DNA of 64,000 nt from Rhizomucor pusillus (GCA_900175165.2 FWWN02000668.1:62001-126000); one strand, 5' to 3'; positions 21,000 to 33,800 are shown, counted from the stretch's first letter. The notes: generated by a model from the letters alone, not told the origin. Numbers and translations: made by a program.

Positions 21000-22873
21000 A
21001 TGTCTCGCTTGACTTCGCCGTCAGAGTGGGTCGCCCCGCTGACGCCAATTGTCTCTCTGGCAATCCTGCCACTTGGTCCAGTTCTGTTTCCTCGGGCATA
21101 TCTTGTGCTGTTATTCAGCTACTTTGTCATCTTTCTCTACTCCCAAGTGAACCATCTCTGCAAATTCTTCATAACTGCCCGTCGGATGCGCCGCGTCATA
21201 CGCAAGTGGAATTTTCGGCTGGGATCAGACTCGTCGGACGGAGTGACCAGCGTCGATCGGCAGGAGGAAAAGTCCGGCTTGCTGATCACCCGATCCAGGG
21301 AAGACACTGCAGCTAGTAGCAGCAGCCGTGCAGACTCTCCAAACTTTACGCGCGATCGGACTGTTCTCATTGATAATAACAGAAGCAATTTCCAAACCGA
21401 CTTTGCAGACATTGAAGATAGACTCCAGTTTTACCAGGATCCAACTTACATGCATGCGTTCATTATCCCGAACTATTGCGAACCGGAAGGATTGCTCAGA
21501 GATACCATTAATCGCCTGGCAACCCACAGGTACGTTCTTTATTGTAATCATTTGTTGATTAGCTGAATCTGAACTTTCTTTTTTAACTCATAATGTTGTA
21601 CAGGAACGCCCATACGCATTATGTCATCATACTGGCCATGGAGGCGGCAGAACCAGATTACGAAGAAAAAGGACGCAGACTCCAAGAGTTCTTCAAGGAT
21701 CGTTTTGCACACTTTATCGTGACGGGACATCCTCCCGATATCCCTGGGGAATCACGCGGAAAAGGGTCTAACGTAGCTTACGCCGCTCGACATGGTTGCA
21801 CCGAACTGATGAAACGAGGCATCGACAAAACGAGAGTGATCTTGACTGTAACAGACTCTGATTCGGCCATCCCAGAACTGTACATTAGAGAAATGGAAGA
21901 TGCACTTTACAAAGCAGAGGATCCGTATCATTTACTTTTTGCGCCGCCCATCTTTTTCTCGCGCAACTGCTTTGAAGTGCCTGCGGCTGTGCGAGTCACC
22001 GATATTACTTGGTCAGCTATGGTCATGTCGAATCTCAGCAACAGCGAGGGACTCGCCTTCCCTTGTTCTACCTACAGTTTATCCCTCATGCTTGCAGAAC
22101 GAGTCGGCTATTGGGATACAGATGCAGACTCTGTGGGTGAAGACATGCACATGTTCCTCAAGTGTTTTTTCAAGACTGACGGTTTGGCGAGAACGGTTCC
22201 GATCTACGTGCCTATCAACCTCACCAACGTGCAGACGAATGGATATTTTTCGAATATGAATGCTCGCTATGTTCAGGCTAAACGACACTACAACGGCGTC
22301 GCAGACGTCGCATATGCTCTCCGTCACGCTTTCCGATTGTCTGGTTATCCACATGTCAGCAAACAAGCGTCGTCGAGCAACTATTTGACAAAGTTGACTG
22401 TGTGCCTCAAGGTCTTGGAGGCCCACATGATCCCCGTCACTTCTGGATGGCTAATGTTTGCTGCATTGCCTTTGATGCAATTTATTCTGTTTCCACCGCA
22501 TTCTATGGTTGCGTTCATCAATCCTGCCGATAATCCGCTGCTGATATCAGAGTTCTACGCCACACTCTGGAATACTACCAAGCTAATTACTGTTTTCTTA
22601 CCACTACCGCTATTTGGCACCCTAGCAATTTACGAGCATATCCATCGTACTATTGATCGCGACTTTTTGCAAAAGAGCAAGGCGGACTCCAGACAATGGA
22701 AAAACTTGTTGGATTACGTTACATTGCCTATAGCAGCGTGGCTGTTTATGACGCTGCCGTCCACGCTCGCGTGCTTCAAGCGACTGAGGATGCGCGAGGA
22801 GCAGTACATTGTTTCCGAGAAATTCTTCAAGGATGAGAATCCCTTGGCCGCCAAGATTGAGGAGCTCGTATAA
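21000..22873 (+). CDS. GT2-like membrane glycosyltransferase
   Basis: Two exons (21000-21529, 21604-22873) give 599 aa. Two hydrophobic segments near the N-terminus precede a cytosolic, Ser-rich linker. The catalytic region shows family-2 features: IIPNYCEP, RGKGSNVAYAARHG, the DxD-type TVTDSDS, and VGEDMHMFLK. Three further membrane segments follow at about residues 455-575. The layout matches processive or large-substrate GT2 enzymes, but the QxxRW motif of chitin and cellulose synthases is not visible. The acceptor and sugar are unknown, and it could be a fungal-specific wall or glycolipid transferase. Confidence 0.8.
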
Positions 22874-23424
22874 CTGAACGGGCTTTCATACCATTTATAT
22901 AAGTCGAGTATTGCTTTTTTCTTTACGATCTACACGATAATTTACTAGTCTCTTGTGTTCGTTTGATATTGCATGTACATATTACTTACTATTAGAATTG
23001 CTTTCATTTAATTCGATTATAATAACTGGAATTCTTTGCCATAATACTGAACATTCTAGATTTGATCTACACGCTGCGAACTTCCCCGATTTCTGCCTTG
23101 GTCGTCAAAGTAATAAATAATGAAATTTGCAAATTCTGATGTCTCCTGTCAGCCCTGTTTATCGGTTGAAAATACGTACTGAACTTTATGAGCTGCTGCT
23201 ATCTCTGATGCGTATATTAGCTTTGAAGCCCAAGAAAGATATGTTGCACACTGTTTAGCCCTTTTATTGTCAGATTTTCCATTTGAGGACGATCACTTGA
23301 GAAAACTGTGCTCAATAAGGCACTGTATCTAAAACTGTGCTGAGACTTAAATCTGGTAACGCTAAACCTTGCCGAGAATGGAACAGCTCCGTTCCGTTGT
23401 TCTCTTTACTTCATCTCCACCAGA
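22874..23424. other. Intergenic region, nothing recognised
   Basis: About 550 bp of AT-rich sequence between two plus-strand genes. It should contain the glycosyltransferase terminator and the TM9SF promoter; no specific element was identified. Confidence 0.4.
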
Positions 23425-25672
23425 ATGCTCGCGAAGCTAGGAGCCAGGGCAAATCTTGCCCTGTTATTCCTTGCCTCGACCGCAAGGATTTCTAACGCCT
23501 TCTACCTACCAGGTGTAGCTCCTCACGACTACGCCGTCGGCGACGATGTTCCGCTCTATGTAAATTCGCTCGCTCCAATGGCAAATCAGGCAGTGAAAGA
23601 GGTACGAGGATGATGAAAACAAAGTAACGGGGCGCGCATCTGAAATCAGTCGTTCGACAGGTTATCAGCTATGATTACTACGATGAACGTCTCCATTTCT
23701 GCCAACCTGAAGGTGGTCCTGAACGTCAATCCGAGAGTCTCGGTAGTATTCTGTTCGGCGACCGTATATTCTCGTCTCCATTTGAGGTATGCACGTTGAC
23801 GGGAATAGTAGCGCGAGTTGACAACTGATAACTCAGCCTTCCATAGCTACGAATGGCCAAGGATGAAAAATGCAAGCTGCTCTGCCAGACCGAACCTATT
23901 AAGAAGGAAGACGCTCAGTTTATCAACGAACTTATCTCCAATGATTACGCTATGAACTGGGTCATCGACGGTCTCCCCGCCGCGCACGAAGAAAAAGATC
24001 CTCACACTGACGAAAGCTACTACAACATCGGTTTCAGCCTCGGATACATGGACGAAGGAGTTCCTGCATTGAACAACCACTATCAGATCAACATTTACTA
24101 TCACGACCGTCCTGATGGAAAGATGCGCGTGGTTGGCGTTGTTGTCTATCCTTTCAGCAAGGATTACAAGCTCGGGAAGGATAACACTCCTGAGTGTGAT
24201 CCTAAGGCTTTGGCTTTCCATTTGAAGGAAGATGGTAAATCTAGTGTTGTTTACACTTATGCTGTTACTTGGAAGGTAGGTTGCTGCACTCTGTTTACAG
24301 TTCCCTGAGAGAGTTTGTGATGTGACGACCTTTTCTTCCTTGACAGCAATCTAGCACTGCTTGGGCCACCCGATGGGACAACTACTTGCATATCCTTGAT
24401 CCATCTATTCATTGGTTCTCTCTGATCAACTCGATTGTCATTGTCTTGTTCCTGACCGGCATGGTAGCAATGATCTTGCTCCGTGCTCTCCACAAGGATA
24501 TTTCTCGCTACAATGCCGTTGATGCTCAGGAGGATGTGCAAGAGGATTATGGTTGGAAGCTCGTCCACGGTGATGTGTTCCGCCCTCCAACTCGATCCAT
24601 GTTATTGGCCGTCTTTGTGGGCAGCGGTACACAGTTGATTGCAATGACTGCACTCACTCTTGGTAAGATATGGTTATTCAGTAGATTACACTCCATCGAT
24701 TGCTTACAACGTGCGACTATTAGTCTTTGCTGTCCTTGGCTTCCTCTCGCCATCCAACCGTGGTTCGCTGGGTACTGTGATGGTTATTTTCTTCATGGTC
24801 TTTGGATGCATTGCCGGCTACGTGTCTGCTCGTATTTATAAGATGAACGGAGGCGAATCATGGAAGATGAATATCCTTTTGACTGCGGTCTTATTCCCTG
24901 GGTAAGTAGCAAGGAAGTCAAGATGGTAGTATGCAATGCTAACCTGGTATACGAGCATCATCCTCGGATCTCTGTTCGCTCTGAACTTTTTCTTGATCGC
25001 TTCTCACTCGTCTGGTGCTGTTCCGTTTGGCACCATGCTTGCAGTCTTGGGTCTGTACTCGATCATTTCGTTCCCGTTGAGCGTTGCCGGCTCGTACTTT
25101 GGGTTCCGCAAGCCTCGCATTGAGCAGCCTGTCCGTACGAACCAAATCCCTCGACAGATCCCTGATCAGCCTTTCTACCTGCGTGCTATCCCGTCCATCT
25201 TGATGGGTGGTATTCTTCCATTCGGTGCGATCTTTATCGAACTTTACTTTATCATGAACAGCATTTGGTTCCACCGAATTTACTACGGCATTGGATTCTT
25301 GTTCCTTGTCTTTGGTGTTTTGATGTTGACTTGCTCGCAGGTCACCATCTTGATGTGCTACTTCCACTTGTGCAACGAAGACTATCACTGGTCTTGGCGC
25401 GCATTCTTCACCGCCGGTGCATGCGGCCTTTATGTGTTCTTGTATTCTATCTTGTACTATTTCACAAAACTCGACATCAACAGCTTCACGAGCACAGTAC
25501 TTTACTTTGGTTACTCGGCTATTATCAGCTTCTTGGTGGCTACCTTGACAGGTAAGACGAAGTTACTATGCAGCTCAGAGCACGTGAAGCTAATAATCTA
25601 ATAGGTGCTGTTGGTTACTTGGCATGTCTTTTCTTCCTGCGCAAGATCTTTAGCAGCATCAAAGTGGATTAA
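23425..25672 (+). CDS. TM9SF/EMP70 nonaspanin (TM9SF2/4 type)
   Basis: Seven exons (23425-23601, 23661-23786, 23847-24275, 24347-24662, 24724-24901, 24956-25551, 25605-25672) give 629 aa, the usual family length. A signal peptide is followed by the mature start FYLPGVAPHDY, typical of TM9 proteins. A large lumenal domain has LGSILFGDRI and CKLLCQ. Nine transmembrane helices fill the second half. The C-terminus IKVD fits the KxD/E COPI-binding signal of this family, which keeps the protein in the Golgi and endosomes. Members act in sorting of membrane proteins and in adhesion. Confidence 0.95.
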
Positions 25673-25885
25673 GTAGTTTTATTTTCATTACATTCTTTTT
25701 AGAGACAAATAAACAGGTTTATTTGCATTGTCCATACAAGCATACATCCCAGTTATTCGTTCAAGGAAAGCCGCGTCATGATTCACCAAATCAATACAGC
25801 TCTCCGGCCCGTTATTTAACCGACCGAACAACGATATAAAGACTTTCCAAGACGAATACCTTGGTCTCTGATTTCGAGATTTCCA

Positions 25886-27636
25886 ATGTCATCGGCAAAG
25901 GATGTCACGCTCATCGTCTTACAACATGGTTTGTGGGGTAACAAAGGCCACATGAAATATATTGGCAATGCCATTAAAACGAGACTCGATTCCAAAAGTA
26001 TTGAGATTGTAAGTGTTTCTGTGTCACGGCGAGCAAAAGCGACGTTTGGCTACTAACCGTCTTTTTCGAACCTATAGTTGAACGTCGATATCAACGAAGC
26101 AAGCTATACATACGATGGCGTAAGTCATATTGTGCGATTAGGTCATCCGGATAATAGCTAAAGTTACGCTTTTCGTCAGATTGACATCCTGGGCAAAAGA
26201 CTTGCAATTGTGGTAAGAGCAAAGGAGATACATATGCACGAGACGCTGCATTGCATGTTCATTATTAATTTTATTTTGAAAGATTCAAGAGCATGTCAAG
26301 AGGCTAGCAAGACGAAACAGAAATGTCAAGCGTGTTGTATTGATTGGATATTCACTCGGCGGTCTGATGCTTCGATACGCCATTGGCATCCTCGGCGAAA
26401 ATGGATTCTTTGACACGATAGAGCCATTTGTAAGTCACAGGAGGGATGGTGATCCTCTATGCATCGCAAAACTAACCATCTTTTAGCTTTTCGTGACATT
26501 CGCTACACCGCACTTGGGTGTCCGTCGAGAGCCTACGTCTACTTTTGCCAAGATGTTCAACTTTGTAACCGGCCGGATGCTATCCAGAACAGGGGAGCAA
26601 TTGCAACTGCTGGATAAGCACGAAGACGGCAGACCATTGTTAAACATATTAGCAGATCCAGGTACTGAAAGAGAATGTATTTGATGAGTTCATGCCAAAT
26701 GTGTTAACAAGGATACCATACCAGATCGAGAATTTTACCGACATTTATCACGATTCAAGAAACGTAGAGTTTACGCGAATACAGTGAACGATCGCACCGT
26801 TCCGTTTTGGACTGCTGCTTTGGAAAGCAAACATTATTTCCGTACCTTGAAGGACGTACAACTGTAAGTTGCAGGTATCAAATAAGAAACATAAGTTGTT
26901 CACATTTTCTGGTTGTACGCAGATCATTAGATACAGAATACTCGTCAGTGATTACCGCCTACGATATTCGCGACGCAAAGCAGCATAAATCTAACCGCAA
27001 ACCACGCTCAGCATCCGAAATCGCAATACGCTATATCATCTATGCCTTATTCCCCATCCTACTTCCTATTTTTATACCGCTTGCAGCAACATACATTGGA
27101 AGCCAAAGCATTATATCACGCATACGAGTTTCGCGACTCTTAAAAGATAACAAACCGATCGACCTGAGCAAGGACAGCAGTCTGTTTGAGGAAGATCACG
27201 ATGAGAGCACGATGCATGAAATACGAGAAAATGTCAACGATACCCTTTTGGTCGGCGCTCTGGATGCAACCAATCTTGGAGAAACCGATGTTAAAGAAAC
27301 AAAAGGTTGGAATAACGTTGCTCAACTCTTAGGTAGAGTGGAAACTTACACGGTGGCTTTATTTCTTTTTATCTAGATGAGACAAAAGACCTTTCATTGA
27401 CATACAATGTTCCACCTTCCGAAACACTATCCATACAAGTGCAAACCATGCAGCTATGCAGCAACCAAATGGAGATTCAAAAGAACCTTAAGCAGCTGCA
27501 TTGGGAGAAAGTGCTTGTCTACATTTCTGGATTCAACGCGCATGCCAGCATTGTATGCCGTGAGAAACGTTTTGTTAACGACGGCGGACGCGCGGTCATT
27601 CAGCACTTTGTGGACTCTCTATCGATAGATTTGTAG
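25886..27636 (+). CDS. DUF676 serine lipase (Rog1/Lpl1-like)
   Basis: Eight exons (25886-26008, 26078-26119, 26181-26213, 26283-26429, 26487-26661, 26725-26863, 26923-27332, 27377-27636) give 442 aa. The alpha/beta hydrolase starts LIVLQHGLWGNKGHM, an HGL oxyanion motif. The nucleophile sits in GYSLGG, the probable acid in VNDRTVPFW, and the probable His in GFNAHAS. A hydrophobic segment (YALFPILLPIFIPLAATYI) interrupts the second half and may anchor the protein to membranes. Yeast homologues act on phospholipids and localise to lipid droplets; that role is inferred here. Two exons are very short (42 and 33 nt). Confidence 0.88.
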
Positions 27637-27839
27637 ATCAAACTGACGACTGACTAGGACATGAGGTCTGTGGATACCCATCTCACGCGTTTACATGCAC
27701 ACATTTCGGAATATAGATTTACCATTCTCCCTGCATTTCAATTAGCGTCTTAATCAATATTTTTCATGATCTTCTTATTCACTTGATTGTCGCTATCATC
27801 ATTAAAGTCAATAAGGGGTGTGAACGGTCGCCCCTTCTG

Positions 27840-28510
27840 TTTCACGAAATGGCAGCAATACGTCAGAAACTCAGATTTGTATCGATGAGGTACAACGATG
27901 GCAAGATTCCCGATACATATCGAGCACGGAATGCTGTTGGTGATTATTTGCATATCGTATCCATCAACAATCACCCACAATTCGCCGCTTGGCTATACAT
28001 TTACCTAACCTTCAAAACATTCTATTCCGCGAAGAAGATGATCTAATGCAAATAGTATCCAGAGAGACTACCTTAACTGCATGGTTTGCGTTGAATCGCC
28101 GGGATCCCTCCGCACATCAGTATTACTATCATGAAATACCAAACCACTATTATTATCGTGCCGGTAGATGGTTACCAAGAACAAAGTCTGCACCAACCAC
28201 AGGCCGCACGTATTTCGTCCAGCCCCGAGATGTTGAAAGATACTCACTCAGACTTCTGTTACTACATGTTATAGGAGCAACAAGTCTTGAAAATTTGAGG
28301 ACTGTAAACGGGACCGTGCATGCGACCTTTCAAGCTGCGACAACTTTCAGGAACGATCGTGAATGGAAGAATGTTTGGGAGAGCAGTATTGTTTGTTCCA
28401 AGTCTCTGCACCGCAACTGCGAACATTATTTGCAACGATTATCAATGTGGACTTTCTGACCCTGTTTCTTTGTGGAGTATGTTCGTGACACACTCAGATC
28501 AGCCATGAGC
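27840..28510 (+). mobile_element. Helitron helicase relic (N-terminal part)
   Basis: Conceptual translation in three frames resembles the region upstream of the helicase domain in fungal Helitrons: IHLPNLQNILFREEDD, RETTLTAWFALNRRDPSAHQ, YSLRLLLLHVIGATSLENLR, and finally DPVSLWSMF. The frame changes near 27985 and again near 28400, and neither the Rep nor the helicase motifs are complete. It is therefore a decayed fragment. Helitron termini were not identified. Confidence 0.65.
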
Positions 28511-28739
28511 TTCAACGAGCCAGGCGCAGCGAGCGAAGCGAAGCGTGAAGCGCCCTACTTTCTGCGATTTACATCTAAATTAGGAAGGCGAATTGCAGAC
28601 TCATCCAAGAAGACGATTGATACTGTATCTTCGCAAGCGACGCGTCACTCTTCACTGACTGCAGTGGAAAGGAGGAAAGGTTTGGCGATAAATCTCTCTT
28701 TTATCCTCTAAGGAAAAAGAAACTTACCCTCCATCAAAA

Positions 28740-29065
28740 TGATGCGCACTGTGGTCTGGTCAAAGAAACGTTCGCCAGCGTTCGTCACAGCACACGAGCA
28801 CAGAAAACCATCACTGTGGGGGACGCGCTCGCTGCCTCAAGTCTGATCAAGTGTGCAGCTCAAGACTGCCGGTCCTTAGGTCGTTACCTTTGGTCAGTAT
28901 TTGCACATGAAGGGCCACTGTCTCTGGTGATGGATAGCGCTCTTATCCAATATTTCTAACGATATACCCGAGCTAATCGCGTCCCATGACTCGGTATGCC
29001 TATCTCCATTATCGAGCAGTTTTGGTCATCGGTCAAGTACAACAAGTTCTTTTGAGCTCAAGCAA
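28740..29065 (+). mobile_element. IS630/Tc1-mariner transposase relic (fragment A)
   Basis: Scattered frames match the DDE region seen more completely at 39690-40460: VVWSKKRSP, ALAASSLIKC, and IIEQFWSSVKYNKF. At least two frameshifts and one stop separate these pieces. The last Glu of the DDE triad is kept in IEQFW, but the ORF is broken. The identification rests on the order of three short motifs. Confidence 0.55.
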
Positions 29066-29338
29066 CGCCAACGATCACGTGTCATCGCGGCGAGACCCGA
29101 GACTGTGAGCGACAAAAGAATTCTACTACCCACGGTGCGTGCTGCAACGACAGCTGAGCAACGCCCAACTGCAGATGACTGGGAGGAACAAATTGACAGC
29201 AACAGCGTGAAGAAGAGGTTGCGGAGAAGCGATATATATTGTTGCCAAGCGACGAAGAGAACTGGGCAACAATCATGGCATTTTGGTAGATTGCGGAAAA
29301 TTTTGCGAAAGTGAATGAGTATTTATGCTCTGTCTTTA

Positions 29339-29724
29339 TACACGCCGAAAGAGTGTGAGAGAGAGGGGGGGAGAGAGGGTGGGGCATGTCAAACATTTTC
29401 AACTGCTCTTTTTCAACTTTTTTGCCATGAAAGCTGGCAGAGCATACAGGTGCAGCAATTTGCGAAAATGCAAGATCTTATGCACCGTGCACTTTTCTGG
29501 AGAAAAAGTACTTTCCCCCTCGAGGGCGAAATGTTTCCATGGACATAAATATTACAATATAAAATGAAATCACAGTGTCTGCTAAGACCCGCTTCATAAA
29601 TCAATGCTACAGGTTGCCGACATGCATCTGTATGCTCTGCCAGCTTTCATGGCAAAAAAGTTGAAAATGTTTGACATGCCCCACCCTCTCTCCCCCCCTC
29701 TCTCTCACACTCTTTCGGCGTGTA
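29339..29724. repeat. Foldback inverted repeat with ~180 bp spacer
   Basis: The left arm is 29339-29449 and the right arm 29628-29724. They are near-perfect reverse complements over about 97 nt, from TACACGCCGAAAGAG to GGCAGAGCATACAG. The left arm carries an extra 14 nt (TGCTCTTTTTCAAC, near 29404-29417) that duplicates adjacent sequence. The arms include a GA-rich run. The spacer (29450-29627) has no gene. The structure fits a foldback element or MITE, or a local inverted duplication. No target-site duplication was found by eye. Confidence 0.8.
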
Positions 29725-30030
29725 TGGCGCAAAAGAAGAGACCATAGAGTGACCACTTATCTTTGCGAGGTGACCAGGGAGCGGTGTAGAAGAAGGCTTG
29801 CAAGGCTGCTGTGGAGGCAACCGATGAGAAGGTGCGAGACAGCTCGACTGAGCGGGGATGCCCATGGAAGCGCAGCTGCGTGGAAGGCCTTAGATGGCAA
29901 CGACCCAGACTGGCCATCAAAAGTATGTACGATGCAGTGACGGCGCAGAGCAGCAACGTTTGGTCTGCGCTCAGTCTTCTTCACTCAAAGCTTTCGTTAG
30001 GCTCATTGATCAAAGCTGCTGCTGCCGCTG

Positions 30031-30492
30031 CTACTTCTGCTTAATTTGCCAAATTTGGCAACCCGCAAGGTATAATACTGTATGCGCCATTGCTGGACAT
30101 GCGTATGAGTTCCTCCTCCGGGTACTGACCCATTGCTTCCGGTGCTTCTTCCCACCAGTAACATCATCAGTACCATCGATATATTGATTTTCCGGACAAA
30201 TTTCATTACAATAAAACTGCGCCATGTACTGAGGTATGCCAGATTTCGGACGTTCGTCTACAGTAAGAAGGAAAGAATGTTCACAAAACTGAGCCTCTAC
30301 TGTCACTAGGAACAAGGCATACATCATCATGTCCATACCTTTTGAGATGAACTGTTTCGATACTCGATGTTGATCGTCATTAAGCTCTATCAATCGACCT
30401 CGCTTACGCTGGTGTCCTAAGAAGCAACGCTTTTGATGCAGTTTCCATTCGGTTGCTGTAAATGTTCCTTCGCAGCTATCGCAGTAGCGCAT
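30031..30492 (-). CDS. Hypothetical zinc-finger-like small protein
   Basis: A 153-aa frame starting at the ATG at 30492, with only a GTG upstream. The N-terminus MRYCDSCEGTFTATEWKLHQ followed by KRC has a Cys-x2-Cys ... His-x3-Cys pattern like a single C2HC zinc finger, followed by a basic stretch (HQRKRGR). The remainder, with several Cys and His, is not recognised. It lies between transposon debris and the POLD3 exon fragment, so it may be a piece of a mobile element or an exon of a larger gene. Confidence 0.35.
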   Translation of the reverse strand: MRYCDSCEGTFTATEWKLHQKRCFLGHQRKRGRLIELNDDQHRVSKQFISKGMDMMMYALFLVTVEAQFCEHSFLLTVDERPKSGIPQYMAQFYCNEICPENQYIDGTDDVTGGKKHRKQWVSTRRRNSYACPAMAHTVLYLAGCQIWQIKQK

Positions 30493-30590
30493 ATTGGGAA
30501 AATAAATAAAAACTGGAAAGAGCAGCGATGGAGAAGAACGGGGAGCCGCAGCACCCACAAAAGAGGCAACTGACGTTATCACGTATTTAG

Positions 30591-30842
30591 TAACCGAGGA
30601 TGTATGGGAATGGGCAGAAGTCGATGCAGATCAAGTGCCGGAAAGTACCAGCAAAGAACCTCCAAAATCACCCAGCAGACCAAAACCACAGCCATCTCCT
30701 GCGAAGAAATCAGGAAAGAAACCTTCTCATGGCGGCGAGCAAAAGAGTTTATTGAGTTTCTGGGGCAAACGTCAATAGCAATAGCAATAAAAGAGAGTCG
30801 ACATGCTTCATTTTAGTTAACCAAATCCGGGCACTTTTTTGC
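30591..30842 (+). pseudogene. POLD3 terminal-exon duplicate
   Basis: Positions 30591-30795 match 37947-38151 with a single mismatch (30615 C versus 37971 A). Weaker similarity continues through the 3' UTR to about 30842. Homology starts at the splice acceptor of POLD3 exon 10 (..TTAG before TAACCGAG), so just the last exon with its PIP box QKSLLSFW is copied. The frame stays open to the stop at 30776-30778. None of exons 1-9 is present. It is treated as a gene fragment, although it could still serve as a spliced terminal exon. Confidence 0.85.
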
Positions 30843-30858
30843 CTTTATTGTCCAGCAA

Positions 30859-33800
30859 TTATTCCATGTAGCAATATGACCCATTTTCTACCTTTTTCAA
30901 GTATTCCCTGGGACAGCAATGGTGTTTAGTTTTGTTTTTGTAACCATCTGTTGGTCGCAAAGACTTACTTTTCAATTAACGTTTCGATACGTCTTTTCAC
31001 ATCTTGCGCCTATTCCTTCTTTAGAATGTTGTAGTAGCAAGTATTTCTTTCTACGCTTACCGTAACGGGGAACTGGACTTGTCGAATGACTTCGTTTAAA
31101 AGTGCACTATGTCCCAAATGACGCTTATTCTTCATGATACGAACGATAGCAGCATCCAGCTGGGAGTATCCAAAATATTAGCTATATATACCATATCTCG
31201 AGTTGTGAATATTACCTGATGCTGTCTGGTAAAGAGGACGCCCCGTGGCATCGTTTCAGGATCTTCCACCACCTCACTGACCTTCTCGGCAAGCATTCTT
31301 ACTCGTGAGTGTCGATTTTCATAGTTATCATTGTATGCAAAGCTATCGGTATCTTCGACGTCCTGGCCGGGTGTTGATTTCAAGAGCAGTTTTTCAGTGC
31401 CGCATGACAGTGTTTTGAGTGTCCGTCGAAGTTCGAGTTCATCTAAAGTTGTTGGATCGTTATTTACAAGACTTATATTTCCCTCATGCGCAGAATCTTA
31501 CCAATATTAGTAATTGCTAGTATCTCAGCGAAGGAGTAACTACTCTTTGTTTTATCATTGAACACAAGCAGAACGACTGTCTGGAGCAAGGTTAGGCTCA
31601 AATCTTTCGCTCCCTATAGTGCGCTAATGAATAAAACGAATGGGATACTTAAGAAATCTTATCTTTACCTTTGGATAATTGGCAGTGACGTCGCAGGAGC
31701 TTAGTGAATTCAACCAGGTCAACCGTCTTCGAGGGTCCTTCGTAGCGTAGAATTTTTGATACTGGCTTTGTATTTGCAAGAACTAGATGCCGCATCAAAG
31801 TTTGCTCTACGTAGCAGTTTGCCTTGTTTATATCTCACCTCGGATGGAAGAGTGACATCAAGTGGCGTATGCGATGGCCATAAACCGTGTGTAAGCACGT
31901 TAATCTTGATATTGAATGGAAGCTGGACATCCTCGCCGAGAGATTTCTAATACATCTAGGTTAATTACCGTCAGACTGAAAAGCTAGCCAGAAAATCTAC
32001 CTTGAATTCCGCAAGTAACTTGTGAGATATCTTGATATCTCGCAGCATGCCCTCGAGTTTGCTTGTATATGCCAGTCCACATTCTAAACATGAAAAGCAT
32101 AAGTTATGATAGACAGTTAAAAAAAAGGAAGAGAGTGCATCGTATAACCTTTCTTGAGCCTATCTAACATGTCTTGTTCAGGGCCCTTTTTCTGTTCAAG
32201 GTCCTTGTTTTGTTCAGCTTGGCTATTGGTGCTCTCCAGGAGCAGCCGTTTGGCAAGGTTTCTTTGATAAAGGACATTAAAATGTTCTTTGTCTATTAAA
32301 CTCTATCAGTCTGGATGTCAATGTATTCCGAGCTACCTGACCATACTTTTCAGAACCCTGTTAAAGCAGCATGTTAGGAACCTTCAATCTATTCTGACAA
32401 TCTTTACACAATGTTACCGAAACATGGCAATTCCATGAGTTAATCCGCTCTCAATATATTCTCTCTCAGTATCAGTTTTTGGTCTCTGTAAATGATGTTG
32501 TTATATGTCTATATTGACTTTAGAATTTTATGGTTCCTTACCTTGTTTGCTAGTTTCAGCGTGCGATCACAATGAGCAGCGAGTAACTCTGTTGCGTGAT
32601 TTTCACCGAGATTAATCACATAATCAAAGCCGTCCTTGCATGCTGTTTTGAATAATTTGTCCTCCTTAAAGCATTGGCGCACGATATCGTCAGTTTTGCG
32701 CATAAGTCGTGACAGCTGAAATATATTATCAAGCTTCCCTTGTATTCGTCTTCGTAGAATTTTCGATCCTGTGCTCTGCATGCCGTAGTTTGCCTCATTA
32801 CACATCTGATGGCGACTATAAGTTTCACATGGCTTACCTTGATATAGCTCAGGAACTTCTTTGATAATATCTCCACAGCATCCACTCTGGAGAATAAGAC
32901 ATACAAGCGCTCCAGATCGTCTAGAGCCCCATTATCCATTGCCTCATCGAACCCTTTACACAAAGCCTTGTCAAACTGAGTGCTCAATATATTGTCATGT
33001 AGAACATACCTTTATCAAGTATAAATTCTATATGTTTTATAAAAAGCTCTTTTTCAACAATAGCATTGATTGCTCGCCGCGTCGACGTGTGGAAGTATTT
33101 CTCGATGCGGACATAAGTCTCTTCATGCAGTCGGTGTGCAACATGCTCCAAATAATTTGACATGTCCAGTTCTTCCACAAGCCGAGCTCCTTCTTCAGCG
33201 TAATACTGCTCCGATGCAGCAAGAAAGGGTTGTTCAAAGTCTGTATGATAGAAGGATAACTCGTGAATCATATGCATTGCTCTTCGTAACAGCGGCAGGT
33301 CCCTGGTATCCCCGTTTCTACTTACAAGAAGGTTTAAAAAATAGATTGTAATAATAACAAGATCCATCCTTACCGATCTGATTTAACTAACTCCAGTAAA
33401 CCTTCGATAGCTTTTTTTCTTGTCTGAGGACAGTCTTCGTACATTGAAGCGAATATAGAGACACCCATGTTCCTGAACACAAGATCAGCTTCTCCTTTCC
33501 AACTCATCAAATCGATACAATACTCTTTTCTTTACCAGATTGATCCGTGCAACATCGTAGCTGCAGTGCGATCCAAACATAGAAATATAGAGTGTACCTC
33601 TGACTAAAAAAATATCATCAGTACATGAAATTATATCCTTTACGGTGGACGTACCAATTGACTGCCGAAAGATTTCCACCAATCGTCGACCTTCCTCAGA
33701 AAATCAACGCCTCGTTGCGTATCCCTGTCAAGACGGTTAGCTTTCGATGTAAAAACTTGCAAAGTAAAAAATGGATACGTGCTTTTCAAGCAAGTCAAAC

